The position numbers and the translations under genes were made by a program. Shown piece after piece: positions 1 through 6,391 of a DNA stretch of 17,287 nucleotides. The notes below the pieces were generated by a model. That model was given only the letters and a program-made list of their open reading frames with translations, searched no databases and was not told the DNA's origin. The stretch covers positions 8,243-25,529 of the forward strand of contig MFIE01000027.1 in the NCBI GenBank assembly GCA_001778785.1, in the 5' to 3' direction. Numbering within the stretch: the stretch's first letter is position 1; each line of letters opens with the position of its first letter. This DNA comes from Candidatus Giovannonibacteria bacterium RIFCSPLOWO2_01_FULL_46_13 (lineage in GTDB: Bacteria; Patescibacteriota; Minisyncoccia; JACPKW01; UBA11713).

Positions 1-194
1 GCGCCGAACTTTTTTGCGACATCCGCGATCTCCTGGTCGTCCGTAGATAAAATAATCCGGTCAAATACGCCCGAATTTTTTGCGGCTTCAATGGTCCATG
101 CGACGAGCGGCTTTCCGCCGAGGTCTTTAATATTTTTTCGCGGAATGGATTTCGACCCTCCGCGCGCAGTTATGACTCCAAGTATTTTAGGCAT
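1..194 (-). CDS. neuA: CMP-nonulosonate (sialic-acid-type) cytidylyltransferase, N-terminal part, cut by window edge
   Basis: This is the first 64 complete codons of a nucleotidyltransferase that would activate a nonulosonic acid with CTP to give a CMP-sugar in the cytoplasm. Translation of the minus strand from the ATG at 194-192 gives the family's N-terminal nucleotide-binding loop (ITARGGSKSIPRKNIK, residues 8-23), then GGKPLVAWTI and the strand RIILSTDD. The start overlaps the end of the NeuC-type gene by 8 bp (ATGCCTAA), so the two are probably translationally coupled, which supports a shared pathway. The remaining roughly 170 residues lie outside the window. It closely resembles the complete cytidylyltransferase at 8432-9154: by eye 39 of 62 aligned residues are identical. 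The family call is secure; the exact sugar (Neu5Ac, legionaminic or similar) cannot be told from this fragment. Confidence 0.88.
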   Translation of the reverse strand, partial: MPKILGVITARGGSKSIPRKNIKDLGGKPLVAWTIEAAKNSGVFDRIILSTDDQEIADVAKKFG

Positions 195-1353
195 TGTGAA
201 ATATTTTCTGCGCCGGAGCAGATATTTTAGTTAAAATTTCGACCATCTTTTTCGAAGTATTGGCCTTGAAATAAATATTCGAAGATTTATAAGAGCCGTG
301 CGCGAGCTGTTTTTCTATCCCGAGTTTTATCGCCTTGTGGCTGTACGGCACATCCAAAACGTTCGGACCGCGAAGGCGTCCCTGCTGGCGCGTCCCAATG
401 TTCACGACCGGCACGCCGAGGTAAGAGCACTCCTTGATCCCCGTAGAGGAATTCCCGATCATGACGCGGGCCTTTTTCAAAAGGGCCATAAAATCCTCCG
501 GCAGAACATCGGTCACGAATTTGATATTATTATTTTTCAAAATCCCGAGCTCGCGGTATACGCGTATGGCTTTCGCCATCTCCGAAGTTCCTGCGTCCGA
601 ATTCGGCCAGAACCAAATCGTCTGCAAATTTATGTCGTCGACGGCCTTCAACGCCAGCTCCATGTGCTTCCTGTTATCTTCTTCCGTCGTAACCGGGTGG
701 AGCATGGACATCATGTACGGCTTGGAAAAATCTATATCGTGCCCGACCCCGACTTTCGCCAAAAAAGAAGTGTCGATTTTTTTATTTGACCTCGAAGCAA
801 ACTCCACGTCAGGCGAGCCGACATTAAAAACAAATTTTGGGTTTTCTCCCATCCTAATCAAGCGGCCGCGGGAATCTTCATTCGTCACAAAATGCATATG
901 CGCGAGCTTCGAGATGGCATGCCGGACCGATTCGTCTATCGTCCCCGTAACGTCTCCGCCCTCGATATGCGCGATTGTTTTATTTAAGTAAGCCGCGACC
1001 ATCGCGATCGGCAAGAGTTCGTACCGGTCGCCGCGGATCAAAACGACGTCGGGGTTTAATTTATAAAGAGAGGAAGCAAATTCCAGCGCAGTCAGCCCGG
1101 CGGTGCGCGCCATCGTTATATGGTTTCCGCCTTCGATGATATTATAAAGCGCGTCGTGGATTTCGAACCCGTCTTCTTTCATGGCTGGTAAAAATTTCTC
1201 GCTATATTTTTCAAGAAGAACGGACCCAGCAACGATCAATTGCAAATCAACCCTTGGGTTTTTCTTCAAAAGGTCTAAAAGTATTTTTTGTCGGGCGTAA
1301 TGTATCCGGCTCGTTATCGGAAAACAGATTTTTATCTTCTCTTTTTTGGCCAT
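187..1353 (-). CDS. neuC: Hydrolysing UDP-GlcNAc 2-epimerase, NeuC type
   Basis: A 388-residue protein of the WecB/NeuC GT-B-like epimerase family, at the family's usual length. It should hydrolyse and epimerise UDP-GlcNAc (or a derivative) to ManNAc (or derivative) plus UDP, the entry step to sialic-type acids. Recognisable segments are LIRGDRYELLP (about 105-115), HIEGGDVTGTIDESVRHAISK (from 129; the text between HIEGG and RHAISK is the family hallmark, with His145), NVGSPD (177-182), and the nucleotide-binding region GNSSTGIKE (300-308) followed by GTRQQGR (320-326). NeuC and LegG enzymes share this pattern, so a GDP- or 6-deoxy-substrate variant is possible; no Leg-specific aminotransferase or acetyltransferase is seen nearby. 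It starts 11 bp after the stop of the upstream methyltransferase, with no clear SD, and overlaps neuA downstream by 8 bp. Confidence 0.9.
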   Translation of the reverse strand: MAKKEKIKICFPITSRIHYARQKILLDLLKKNPRVDLQLIVAGSVLLEKYSEKFLPAMKEDGFEIHDALYNIIEGGNHITMARTAGLTALEFASSLYKLNPDVVLIRGDRYELLPIAMVAAYLNKTIAHIEGGDVTGTIDESVRHAISKLAHMHFVTNEDSRGRLIRMGENPKFVFNVGSPDVEFASRSNKKIDTSFLAKVGVGHDIDFSKPYMMSMLHPVTTEEDNRKHMELALKAVDDINLQTIWFWPNSDAGTSEMAKAIRVYRELGILKNNNIKFVTDVLPEDFMALLKKARVMIGNSSTGIKECSYLGVPVVNIGTRQQGRLRGPNVLDVPYSHKAIKLGIEKQLAHGSYKSSNIYFKANTSKKMVEILTKISAPAQKIFHNA

Positions 1354-1364
1354 TGCCGTATTTA

Positions 1365-2228
1365 TTAGATAACTTCGCTCTGGGCGGAAAAGTCATTCGG
1401 CCCTCCTGGCGAGCAAACCAGCATCCCTATCGTAAACTCTATCTTGCCAAGCCCAAGGGCCTCAAACTTCTCTACCTTAAAACCGGCGCGTTCGACCTCC
1501 TTAAAGCTTGCCCTAAAAAAGTCGCGGTTTTTTAAATGCATCCTCTGGAAAATATTCTTCTGCGCTTCCAGAAACTCTTCCAAGAAAACGGCCCTAATTT
1601 TGGCAACCCTCCTGGCTTCCTTGAAAACGGACGGGTACGAATCCGGGATCTGCTCGATCGCAAGCCTGGAGAAAACTGTATCGAAGGAATTTTCTTCAAA
1701 AGGCAAAGAAAGCATGTCTCCCCGTACAAATTTTATATCCCTTCCAGAAATTCTTTCTCGAACAACTTCGGCGTCGAGCCCGCTCACAAAACTCAATGCT
1801 TCAATCGGTGGGTTAGAAAGATTATGCGTCGCGGTTTCAATGCCGCTTTCAGTCAAATCTATCCCGCGGAAAATTTTTACCTCCGGATGCATAACCGCCA
1901 TCGCAAGGGTGACGAAGCCATCCCCGCTCCCTAACTCAAGCACGCTTTCGGCTTTTATCTTAGAAATCTCTTCGCTCAACTTTTCGAGCGAAAACTTCAT
2001 GTAATCTATACGCCTAAGCATAACCGGTTTTCCGTTAAAAAACATCGGGCGGTATTTATAATTTTTTTTAAGGACGTCCCCCTTTGCCCTTTTCCACGAG
2101 GGCTCATAATCGCTTAAAACCTGCGCGCGGTCGCGTTTTATTTTTGAAATATTTACCGCATTCAAAAAAGCATCTTTCACGATGCTTGCATAAATTTTTC
2201 CAACGGAAAATTTAGGGGCCTGGGTCAT
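1365..2228 (-). CDS. Class I SAM-dependent methyltransferase
   Basis: A 287-residue protein with an extra N-terminal region of about 90 residues before a Rossmann-type methyltransferase domain. Motif I is VLELGSGDG (96-104), followed by an acidic ribose-binding position in GIDLTESG (122-129). The segment RGDMLSLPFEENSFDTVFS matches the motif II/III region of the Methyltransf_11/25 group. The usual LKPGG before the later strands is replaced by RVAKIRAVF. The ATG overlaps the stop of the preceding methyltransferase by 4 bp (ATGA, 2225-2228), so the two are coupled. Position between the NeuB- and NeuC-type genes suggests a tailoring step, probably O- or N-methylation of a sugar in the glycan, but the acceptor cannot be read from sequence. 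It is not a close copy of its neighbour. Confidence 0.8.
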   Translation of the reverse strand: MTQAPKFSVGKIYASIVKDAFLNAVNISKIKRDRAQVLSDYEPSWKRAKGDVLKKNYKYRPMFFNGKPVMLRRIDYMKFSLEKLSEEISKIKAESVLELGSGDGFVTLAMAVMHPEVKIFRGIDLTESGIETATHNLSNPPIEALSFVSGLDAEVVRERISGRDIKFVRGDMLSLPFEENSFDTVFSRLAIEQIPDSYPSVFKEARRVAKIRAVFLEEFLEAQKNIFQRMHLKNRDFFRASFKEVERAGFKVEKFEALGLGKIEFTIGMLVCSPGGPNDFSAQSEVI

Positions 2229-2986
2229 CGTGAATATACCGGCGGGTCGTATTTATCCTTCCGCCTCAAAACGTACCCGACGTAATTGCCGAAAAGCGCG
2301 TTCGATGGAAAAGTTTTTTCGGAGATCCGGTCAAATATCCTGCGCAACGGCCATTTTGGTTTTCGCGTCGTGATTGTTCCTGGCTTGGTGTAAACGGTTT
2401 TCTCGAGTTCGAAATACCTGAAAATAGTTTTTTCGATAACGCCGTTCGGGAGTATCGTTATATGGTTGGATTTTAAATTCCATCTCGGAAAAACCCCATG
2501 GAACAAAAATCCTAAGCGGCTCGAGAGATGATGGACGTTCGGCAAAGAAAAAAGAAACACCCCTCCTGGTTTCGTCACGCGCCAGACTTCGCGGACAAAG
2601 TGGAATGGATTTTCCATATGCTCGGCAACCCCCCAAGCAGTAACGCCGTCAAAAGATTTATCAGGGTAAGGCATCTTTTCGGTATTAAAATCTATTTCGT
2701 GAAAAGTGACTTCTTCCTTTCCTGCAAAGTGCAACATGTTTGCAAAATCAAGGACGTGATAATCTTTATACCCCTGGTCGCGCATATATTTTGTAAACGC
2801 GCCAAAAACCGAACCGCACTCCAATATTTTTTGATCACGCTTAAAATATTCCAGAGCTAGCTCGGGAATTGTACTCCCTTCAAAACGAGTTCCCCCGCCT
2901 TCTTTCGGGATATCCTCAACGAGGTCTTTCCTAATCCTCATTTCCTCCACCGTCATGTAAGGATAGACTTTTGGCTCAGTTTTCAT
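2225..2986 (-). CDS. Class I SAM-dependent methyltransferase (Methyltransf_11-like)
   Basis: A 253-residue protein. The SAM-binding core begins with ILECGSVFGAFTKYM (54-68), a variant motif I in which the usual second and third glycines are partly replaced. It continues with YHVLDFANM (acidic D80), then MPYPDKSFDGVTAWGVAEHM (105-124), typical of the motif II/post-II region, and RVTKPGGVFLFSLPN (136-150), the canonical KPGG turn. The C-terminal part has HGVFPRWNLKSNHIT and a basic tail. The ATG overlaps the upstream transferase by 11 bp (2976-2986) and the stop overlaps the next methyltransferase as ATGA. Two different methyltransferases side by side suggest two methylations of the same glycan; the acceptors are unknown. 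Confidence 0.82.
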   Translation of the reverse strand: MKTEPKVYPYMTVEEMRIRKDLVEDIPKEGGGTRFEGSTIPELALEYFKRDQKILECGSVFGAFTKYMRDQGYKDYHVLDFANMLHFAGKEEVTFHEIDFNTEKMPYPDKSFDGVTAWGVAEHMENPFHFVREVWRVTKPGGVFLFSLPNVHHLSSRLGFLFHGVFPRWNLKSNHITILPNGVIEKTIFRYFELEKTVYTKPGTITTRKPKWPLRRIFDRISEKTFPSNALFGNYVGYVLRRKDKYDPPVYSR

Positions 2987-4355
2987 TATTTAAATTCTTC
3001 AAAATAAATTTTCCGATCCTCTCTCCGGACCTGCCATCTGTAAACTGACACTGTTCGCAGACTAATTTCTGGCGTCCCTCCTGGTCCGATCGAGGATTAC
3101 TTATATAACTCAAGACCCATTCTATCAGTTTCTCCGGGCTCGAAACAAGGCGAATACCGCCCGACAAAAGGGCTTTCCGGTAATGTTCCATCTTATAAAA
3201 TTGCGTTGGAGACTTTGCCATCACTTCCGCCGGCCTTATCTCAAAATCAATGTTTATAACAGGCTTATCCAAAATTGCGGCGTCGACAGAGATGCTCGAA
3301 GCATAGCAAATTATCAAATCCATGTGATAAAGGGTGTTTTTGAGGTATTCCAAATCCTGAAAATTTAAGTCCCAATCGATTCCCCTCTTCGATGAAAAAA
3401 GCATTCCCGGCTGGTCGTATAAAAGCCAGGGCCGTTTTGCAATTTCATTTTTGTCTATAAAATCGTTCGGCGGAAAGCGCACGAGTATTTCCGTATTTTT
3501 CCCAAAGTTTTCTTCAACCGAAAATTTATGCAGAAGGTCTATGATATCCCAGTCCGAATTGGAATAGGTTGTTCCCATGGGCGCGTACACAATTAATTTT
3601 TTTGAGGGGTCTCCTCCGGCTGGCGGATTTATTTTTTTGAAGAATTCTTCCCTCGTCCAGAAATTTTTTGAAAAATATGAATCGTACTGCGGGACTCCGG
3701 CAACATAAATTTTTCCTTCGGGGACAAATTGGTAATTTTTCAGGTCATCTTTAACGAAATCATTAAAGACGATAACTTTGTCCGGAATAATTCGCAGGAG
3801 GCACCGCGCCGAGGGCTTGTCCCAGGAATTCATAAGCCCAATAGTTTTTATGTTTCTTTTTTTGGCCTCGCGCAGGAGATGTGTTTCAGGTTCGTCAAAA
3901 AGGTTGGCACATAAAACCAGGTCCGGAGAATATTTATCAAAAAACGGCGCGTAAGTATTTTTGCGCACGAGAAAAAAATCTAGCGCACGTACCAAATTTA
4001 CGACAGGCCTCCTGCCAAAAATCCAATTCAGGACACTTCCCGCGTAATAAGTCAGGTTATTTTTCTTGACTTCAAAAACCATCTCACGGCGCAATTTCGC
4101 GGTCGGGGTGCGGAACAGTTGGAATTTCAAGCTCCGGAAAATTTTGTCGAGGCCTTTGACGCTTGGCGCTTCAACGACTTCGTATATCATCCGCGGATCG
4201 GAAAATTCCCGCTGGTAATATTCAACGCGCCCCTGGTCTTTGGTAAAAAAAACAACCCTTACTTCAGGATTTTTTAAAATAGTTTTTACGGCATCGGACC
4301 TCAAAAGGTTCTTTGCCTCTATTCCTTCGAAAATTGTAATGAAAACAGTTTTCAC
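2976..4355 (-). CDS. GT-B fold transferase, CDP-glycerol glycerophosphotransferase-like
   Basis: A 459-residue soluble protein starting with GTG (4355-4353), 7 bp after the stop of neuB. Two Rossmann-like halves are visible. The N-terminal half has KTVFITIFEG (2-10) and DLVLCANLFDEPETHLLREA (145-164). The C-terminal half contains IPDKVIVFND, KIYVAGVPQYDSY (215-227), LIVYAPMGTTYSNSDW (254-269), DLIICYASSISVDAAILDKPVINI (346-369, the donor-site region with SSIS where many GT-B enzymes carry S-S-x-x-E) and DGRSGERIGKFI near the end. This layout resembles the poly(glycerophosphate)/capsule GT-B families (Glyphos_transf-like). It probably adds a sugar or sugar-phosphate to the glycan and could be the CMP-nonulosonate transferase given its neighbours, but that is inference. 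Subfamily uncertain. Confidence 0.55.
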   Translation of the reverse strand: MKTVFITIFEGIEAKNLLRSDAVKTILKNPEVRVVFFTKDQGRVEYYQREFSDPRMIYEVVEAPSVKGLDKIFRSLKFQLFRTPTAKLRREMVFEVKKNNLTYYAGSVLNWIFGRRPVVNLVRALDFFLVRKNTYAPFFDKYSPDLVLCANLFDEPETHLLREAKKRNIKTIGLMNSWDKPSARCLLRIIPDKVIVFNDFVKDDLKNYQFVPEGKIYVAGVPQYDSYFSKNFWTREEFFKKINPPAGGDPSKKLIVYAPMGTTYSNSDWDIIDLLHKFSVEENFGKNTEILVRFPPNDFIDKNEIAKRPWLLYDQPGMLFSSKRGIDWDLNFQDLEYLKNTLYHMDLIICYASSISVDAAILDKPVINIDFEIRPAEVMAKSPTQFYKMEHYRKALLSGGIRLVSSPEKLIEWVLSYISNPRSDQEGRQKLVCEQCQFTDGRSGERIGKFILKNLNNEN

Positions 4356-4362
4356 GCCGTCT

Positions 4363-5331
4363 TTAGAGCTGCCTCTCTTCCCAGTTGTGGACCCATTCGT
4401 TATTTACGAGACTCGCGAAGCGGCCGCGGTAGTAGTCGCGGTTTAGCATTTCTGTGTGCGTCATGTCGCGCTGGGAGTGCCCCAACATAATCCTCCAATC
4501 CGGAATTTCTTTTTCTACGATTTCCTTCTGCTCGCCCTTGGAAAGATTCCTGAAATCGGAAAGCTCTTTCAAAAGTTCCGGGGTAACCGAAATCGGCCCG
4601 TCTTTAGTTTTATCCGCGGCAAGGATAGTGAAGTGGCGCTCGATGTAATCCGCGCCGAGCATAATCGCGGCCTTCGCGGCTTTGATCCCGTCGCGCGCGA
4701 CCAAAGTGTGGTCGGACCAGCCAACTTCGTTCGTAAAATTCCTAAGCCATTCCATCCGCGAAAGGTTGGCCATGGCAAGCGTGTTTGGGTAACTCGTCAC
4801 GCAGTGCAAAAACGCAAACGGCTTATTTTTTTCTTTCAAAATCTGCGCTGTCTTTTCGATCTCTTCGTCGAAAGTCGCGCCGGTAGAAATAATCAGTTTA
4901 TCAAAATTATCGGAAAGTTCTTTTACGAGCTGGTGCGAAGCGCAATCATAACTTGCAACCTTAACCAATTTTTCTCCACCGTACGGGAGCGAAGCCGCAA
5001 GCGGAATCCGCACCCTCGAGAAAACCGTCAACATCGGGACTGCTCCCGCCTTCTTAACTTCATCAACAAAAAAATTATAGTCTTCGTCTTTTAAATCCAA
5101 TCCTTTCAGGCGCGTCACTTCCGCATCATACGGGCGCTTCATAGTTTTCTTGACGCCATTATGCTCATCCTCACCCTCATCAAACCTTTCGCGATGCGTG
5201 ACGTCATCGGAAAAAATAATCTGGCCCTTGATGATATCCGCCCCGTTATCTTTCGCGGAATGTATCAAATCCCGAAGGATATTTTTGTCCCCGTTATGAT
5301 TCTGACAGACCTCAACGATTATTTTCGCCAT
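4363..5331 (-). CDS. neuB: Sialic/nonulosonic acid synthase, NeuB type, lacking the SAF domain
   Basis: A 322-residue TIM-barrel synthase that should condense PEP with ManNAc or a related hexosamine to give a nine-carbon acid. Family signatures seen: EVCQNHNGD (7-15), IIKGQI (34-38; the usual K-x-Q is kept), FSR (104-106), KVASYDC (124-130), IISTGA (147-152), FLHCVTSYPNT (174-184), WSDHT (205-209) and YIERHFT (229-235). Departures from canonical NeuB: the S-G-E segment reads SYD, the PGPD-type acidic motif after HFT reads TKDGPIS, and the roughly 60-residue C-terminal antifreeze-like (SAF) domain is absent. The chain instead ends with a short tail carrying MLNRDYYRGRFASLV (295-309) and WVHNWEE. 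It is the first gene of a second operon, just after a terminator, with no SD and a start 2-3 bp from the predicted transcription start. Confidence 0.88.
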   Translation of the reverse strand: MAKIIVEVCQNHNGDKNILRDLIHSAKDNGADIIKGQIIFSDDVTHRERFDEGEDEHNGVKKTMKRPYDAEVTRLKGLDLKDEDYNFFVDEVKKAGAVPMLTVFSRVRIPLAASLPYGGEKLVKVASYDCASHQLVKELSDNFDKLIISTGATFDEEIEKTAQILKEKNKPFAFLHCVTSYPNTLAMANLSRMEWLRNFTNEVGWSDHTLVARDGIKAAKAAIMLGADYIERHFTILAADKTKDGPISVTPELLKELSDFRNLSKGEQKEIVEKEIPDWRIMLGHSQRDMTHTEMLNRDYYRGRFASLVNNEWVHNWEERQL

Positions 5332-5339
5332 ATATAATG

Positions 5340-5368
5340 AAACTAGCAGAAACTGAAAAGGGTTTCAA
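5340..5368 (-). promoter_or_regulatory. Predicted sigma70-type promoter for the neuB operon
   Basis: On the minus strand TTGAAA (5368-5363) is followed after 17 bp by TAGTTT (5345-5340). A start about 7 bp on would fall at 5333-5332, immediately before the neuB ATG at 5331, giving an almost leaderless message. This agrees with the lack of any SD. The -35 hexamer lies inside the hairpin of the preceding terminator. The -10 matches the consensus at only three of six positions, so support is moderate. Confidence 0.35.
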
Positions 5369-5393
5369 ATCCGATTGGACTTGAAACCCTTTT
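5356..5393 (-). terminator. Intrinsic terminator after the EamA-type pair
   Basis: AAAAGGGTTTCAA (5356-5368) is perfectly complementary to 5381-5393 (13 bp), continued past one A-C mismatch by three more pairs closing a 4-base loop (5373-5376). On the minus strand the stem ends in TTTT and then a T-rich stretch. It separates the end of the EamA-type gene (5415) from the neuB start (5331). A TTTTT run also follows on the plus strand, so it could work in both directions, but no plus-strand gene ends here. Confidence 0.8.
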
Positions 5394-5414
5394 TACGATT
5401 CACGAAAACCATCA

Positions 5415-6317
5415 CTAATTCGTCCCAAAAAGGACTATGAGCAGCATGCCAGCAAGCATCAACAGCATGCCCCGAAGCCGCCACTTAAGATTTTTTCTTT
5501 CCCCCGAGGCTACGCCGATCACGAATGTTGAAAAATTCAGGCCGCTTCGCTTTAGCGCGATCGCGTAAGGAACTGAATTCAGCATGATTATTCCTAGATA
5601 AAGACCGATCTCTCCCAGCCCTTGCGCAAGCCCAGACTTGAAAAAAACATTCGTAGAACCTCGGACTTTAAAGATCTCTCTCTTCTCTTTGGGCCCATGA
5701 AAGCTGTACCACCACGCAACCGCCATCGCAAAAACACCAGCCCATAGCCACATGATAGATAAATACTGCGCAGAAGAATGAGCTTTTTCCAAGCCTAGTT
5801 TATTCAGGTTCGCCGTCACCGCCGCCAAAGCGCTCGCATAGAGCATGCAACGCGAAGCTTTATCTTTGATAGCCGCGCGCAATGGTGCTAGAAAACCAAC
5901 CGAATCGTCGGTCATGTTTAACATATACAAACCGGCGACAAGCACAAATACCCCTACTAAGCCCCGGATGTTTCCAGAATTAAATCCCATAACCCAGGAA
6001 ACTGGGATGGAAAAAGCAGGAGTAAGGCTGAAGTAAGACCCTAACGCCGTCATTTCTCCCAACCGATGCGCCTCAAAAAGAAGCCAGTTGAGTGCGACTA
6101 TGATTATGCCGTGTACAAATATTACCACCCATACACCTGGGTCCATTTGTTTAACACCGGTTAGATAAAGCCATCCGAGAAAATACGGTACAGCGGAAAG
6201 CATACCAAAAGAAACCAGCATTAACTTTGTTACCGCGGGATTGTCTTTGGCGATTTTTCGATTCCAAGCATCACAGATACCGGAGCCGAACGGAAATATC
6301 AAAGCTAAGATATTCAT
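5415..6317 (-). CDS. EamA/DMT-family membrane protein (copy 1)
   Basis: A 300-residue, strongly hydrophobic protein with about ten predicted membrane segments, the usual size and layout for drug/metabolite transporter (DMT) proteins. Segments are visible at roughly 32-54, 62-82, 94-112, 118-134, 157-170, 186-204, 230-248, 262-270 and 281-298. It is a paralogue of the next gene upstream: both share an N-terminal P-x-x-SG, EAHR (82-85), LTPA (98-101), LAP before a basic loop, SR-ML, VPY-IA-KR (249-257) and a C-terminal LK-RL-G-L-M--GMLLI. The start has a good SD (GAGGGGAG, 9 bp spacing). A terminator follows. DMT proteins include the undecaprenyl-phosphate-aminoarabinose flippase pair ArnE/ArnF, so a role in moving a lipid-linked sugar is plausible here; a metabolite exporter is the alternative. 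Confidence 0.75.
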   Translation of the reverse strand: MNILALIFPFGSGICDAWNRKIAKDNPAVTKLMLVSFGMLSAVPYFLGWLYLTGVKQMDPGVWVVIFVHGIIIVALNWLLFEAHRLGEMTALGSYFSLTPAFSIPVSWVMGFNSGNIRGLVGVFVLVAGLYMLNMTDDSVGFLAPLRAAIKDKASRCMLYASALAAVTANLNKLGLEKAHSSAQYLSIMWLWAGVFAMAVAWWYSFHGPKEKREIFKVRGSTNVFFKSGLAQGLGEIGLYLGIIMLNSVPYAIALKRSGLNFSTFVIGVASGERKNLKWRLRGMLLMLAGMLLIVLFGTN

Positions 6318-6326
6318 GTTTTTAAA

Positions 6327-6334
6327 CTCCCCTC
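6327..6334 (-). promoter_or_regulatory. Ribosome binding site of EamA-type copy 1
   Basis: GAGGGGAG on the minus strand, 9 bp before the ATG at 6317. It is one of the few clear SD sites in the locus. It fits the 74 bp gap from the previous gene, which rules out simple translational coupling. Confidence 0.6.
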
Positions 6335-6391
6335 AAGAATTCGTTTGAAAAATCCTAGCATACAATGGCAAAAATTTAAACACGAAGAAGT

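Noticed and set aside
434..991. Long plus-strand reading frame opposite neuC
   Set aside because: It is antisense to a well-conserved epimerase, and its translation shows no recognisable motif or start signal.
4456..5094. 212-codon plus-strand frame opposite neuB
   Set aside because: It lies wholly inside neuB on the other strand; the translation is basic and low in structure, as expected of a shadow frame.
5356..5393. Hairpin considered as a repeat or CRISPR-like unit
   Set aside because: It occurs once, is palindromic and ends in T-runs; no spaced repeats are present anywhere in the window.
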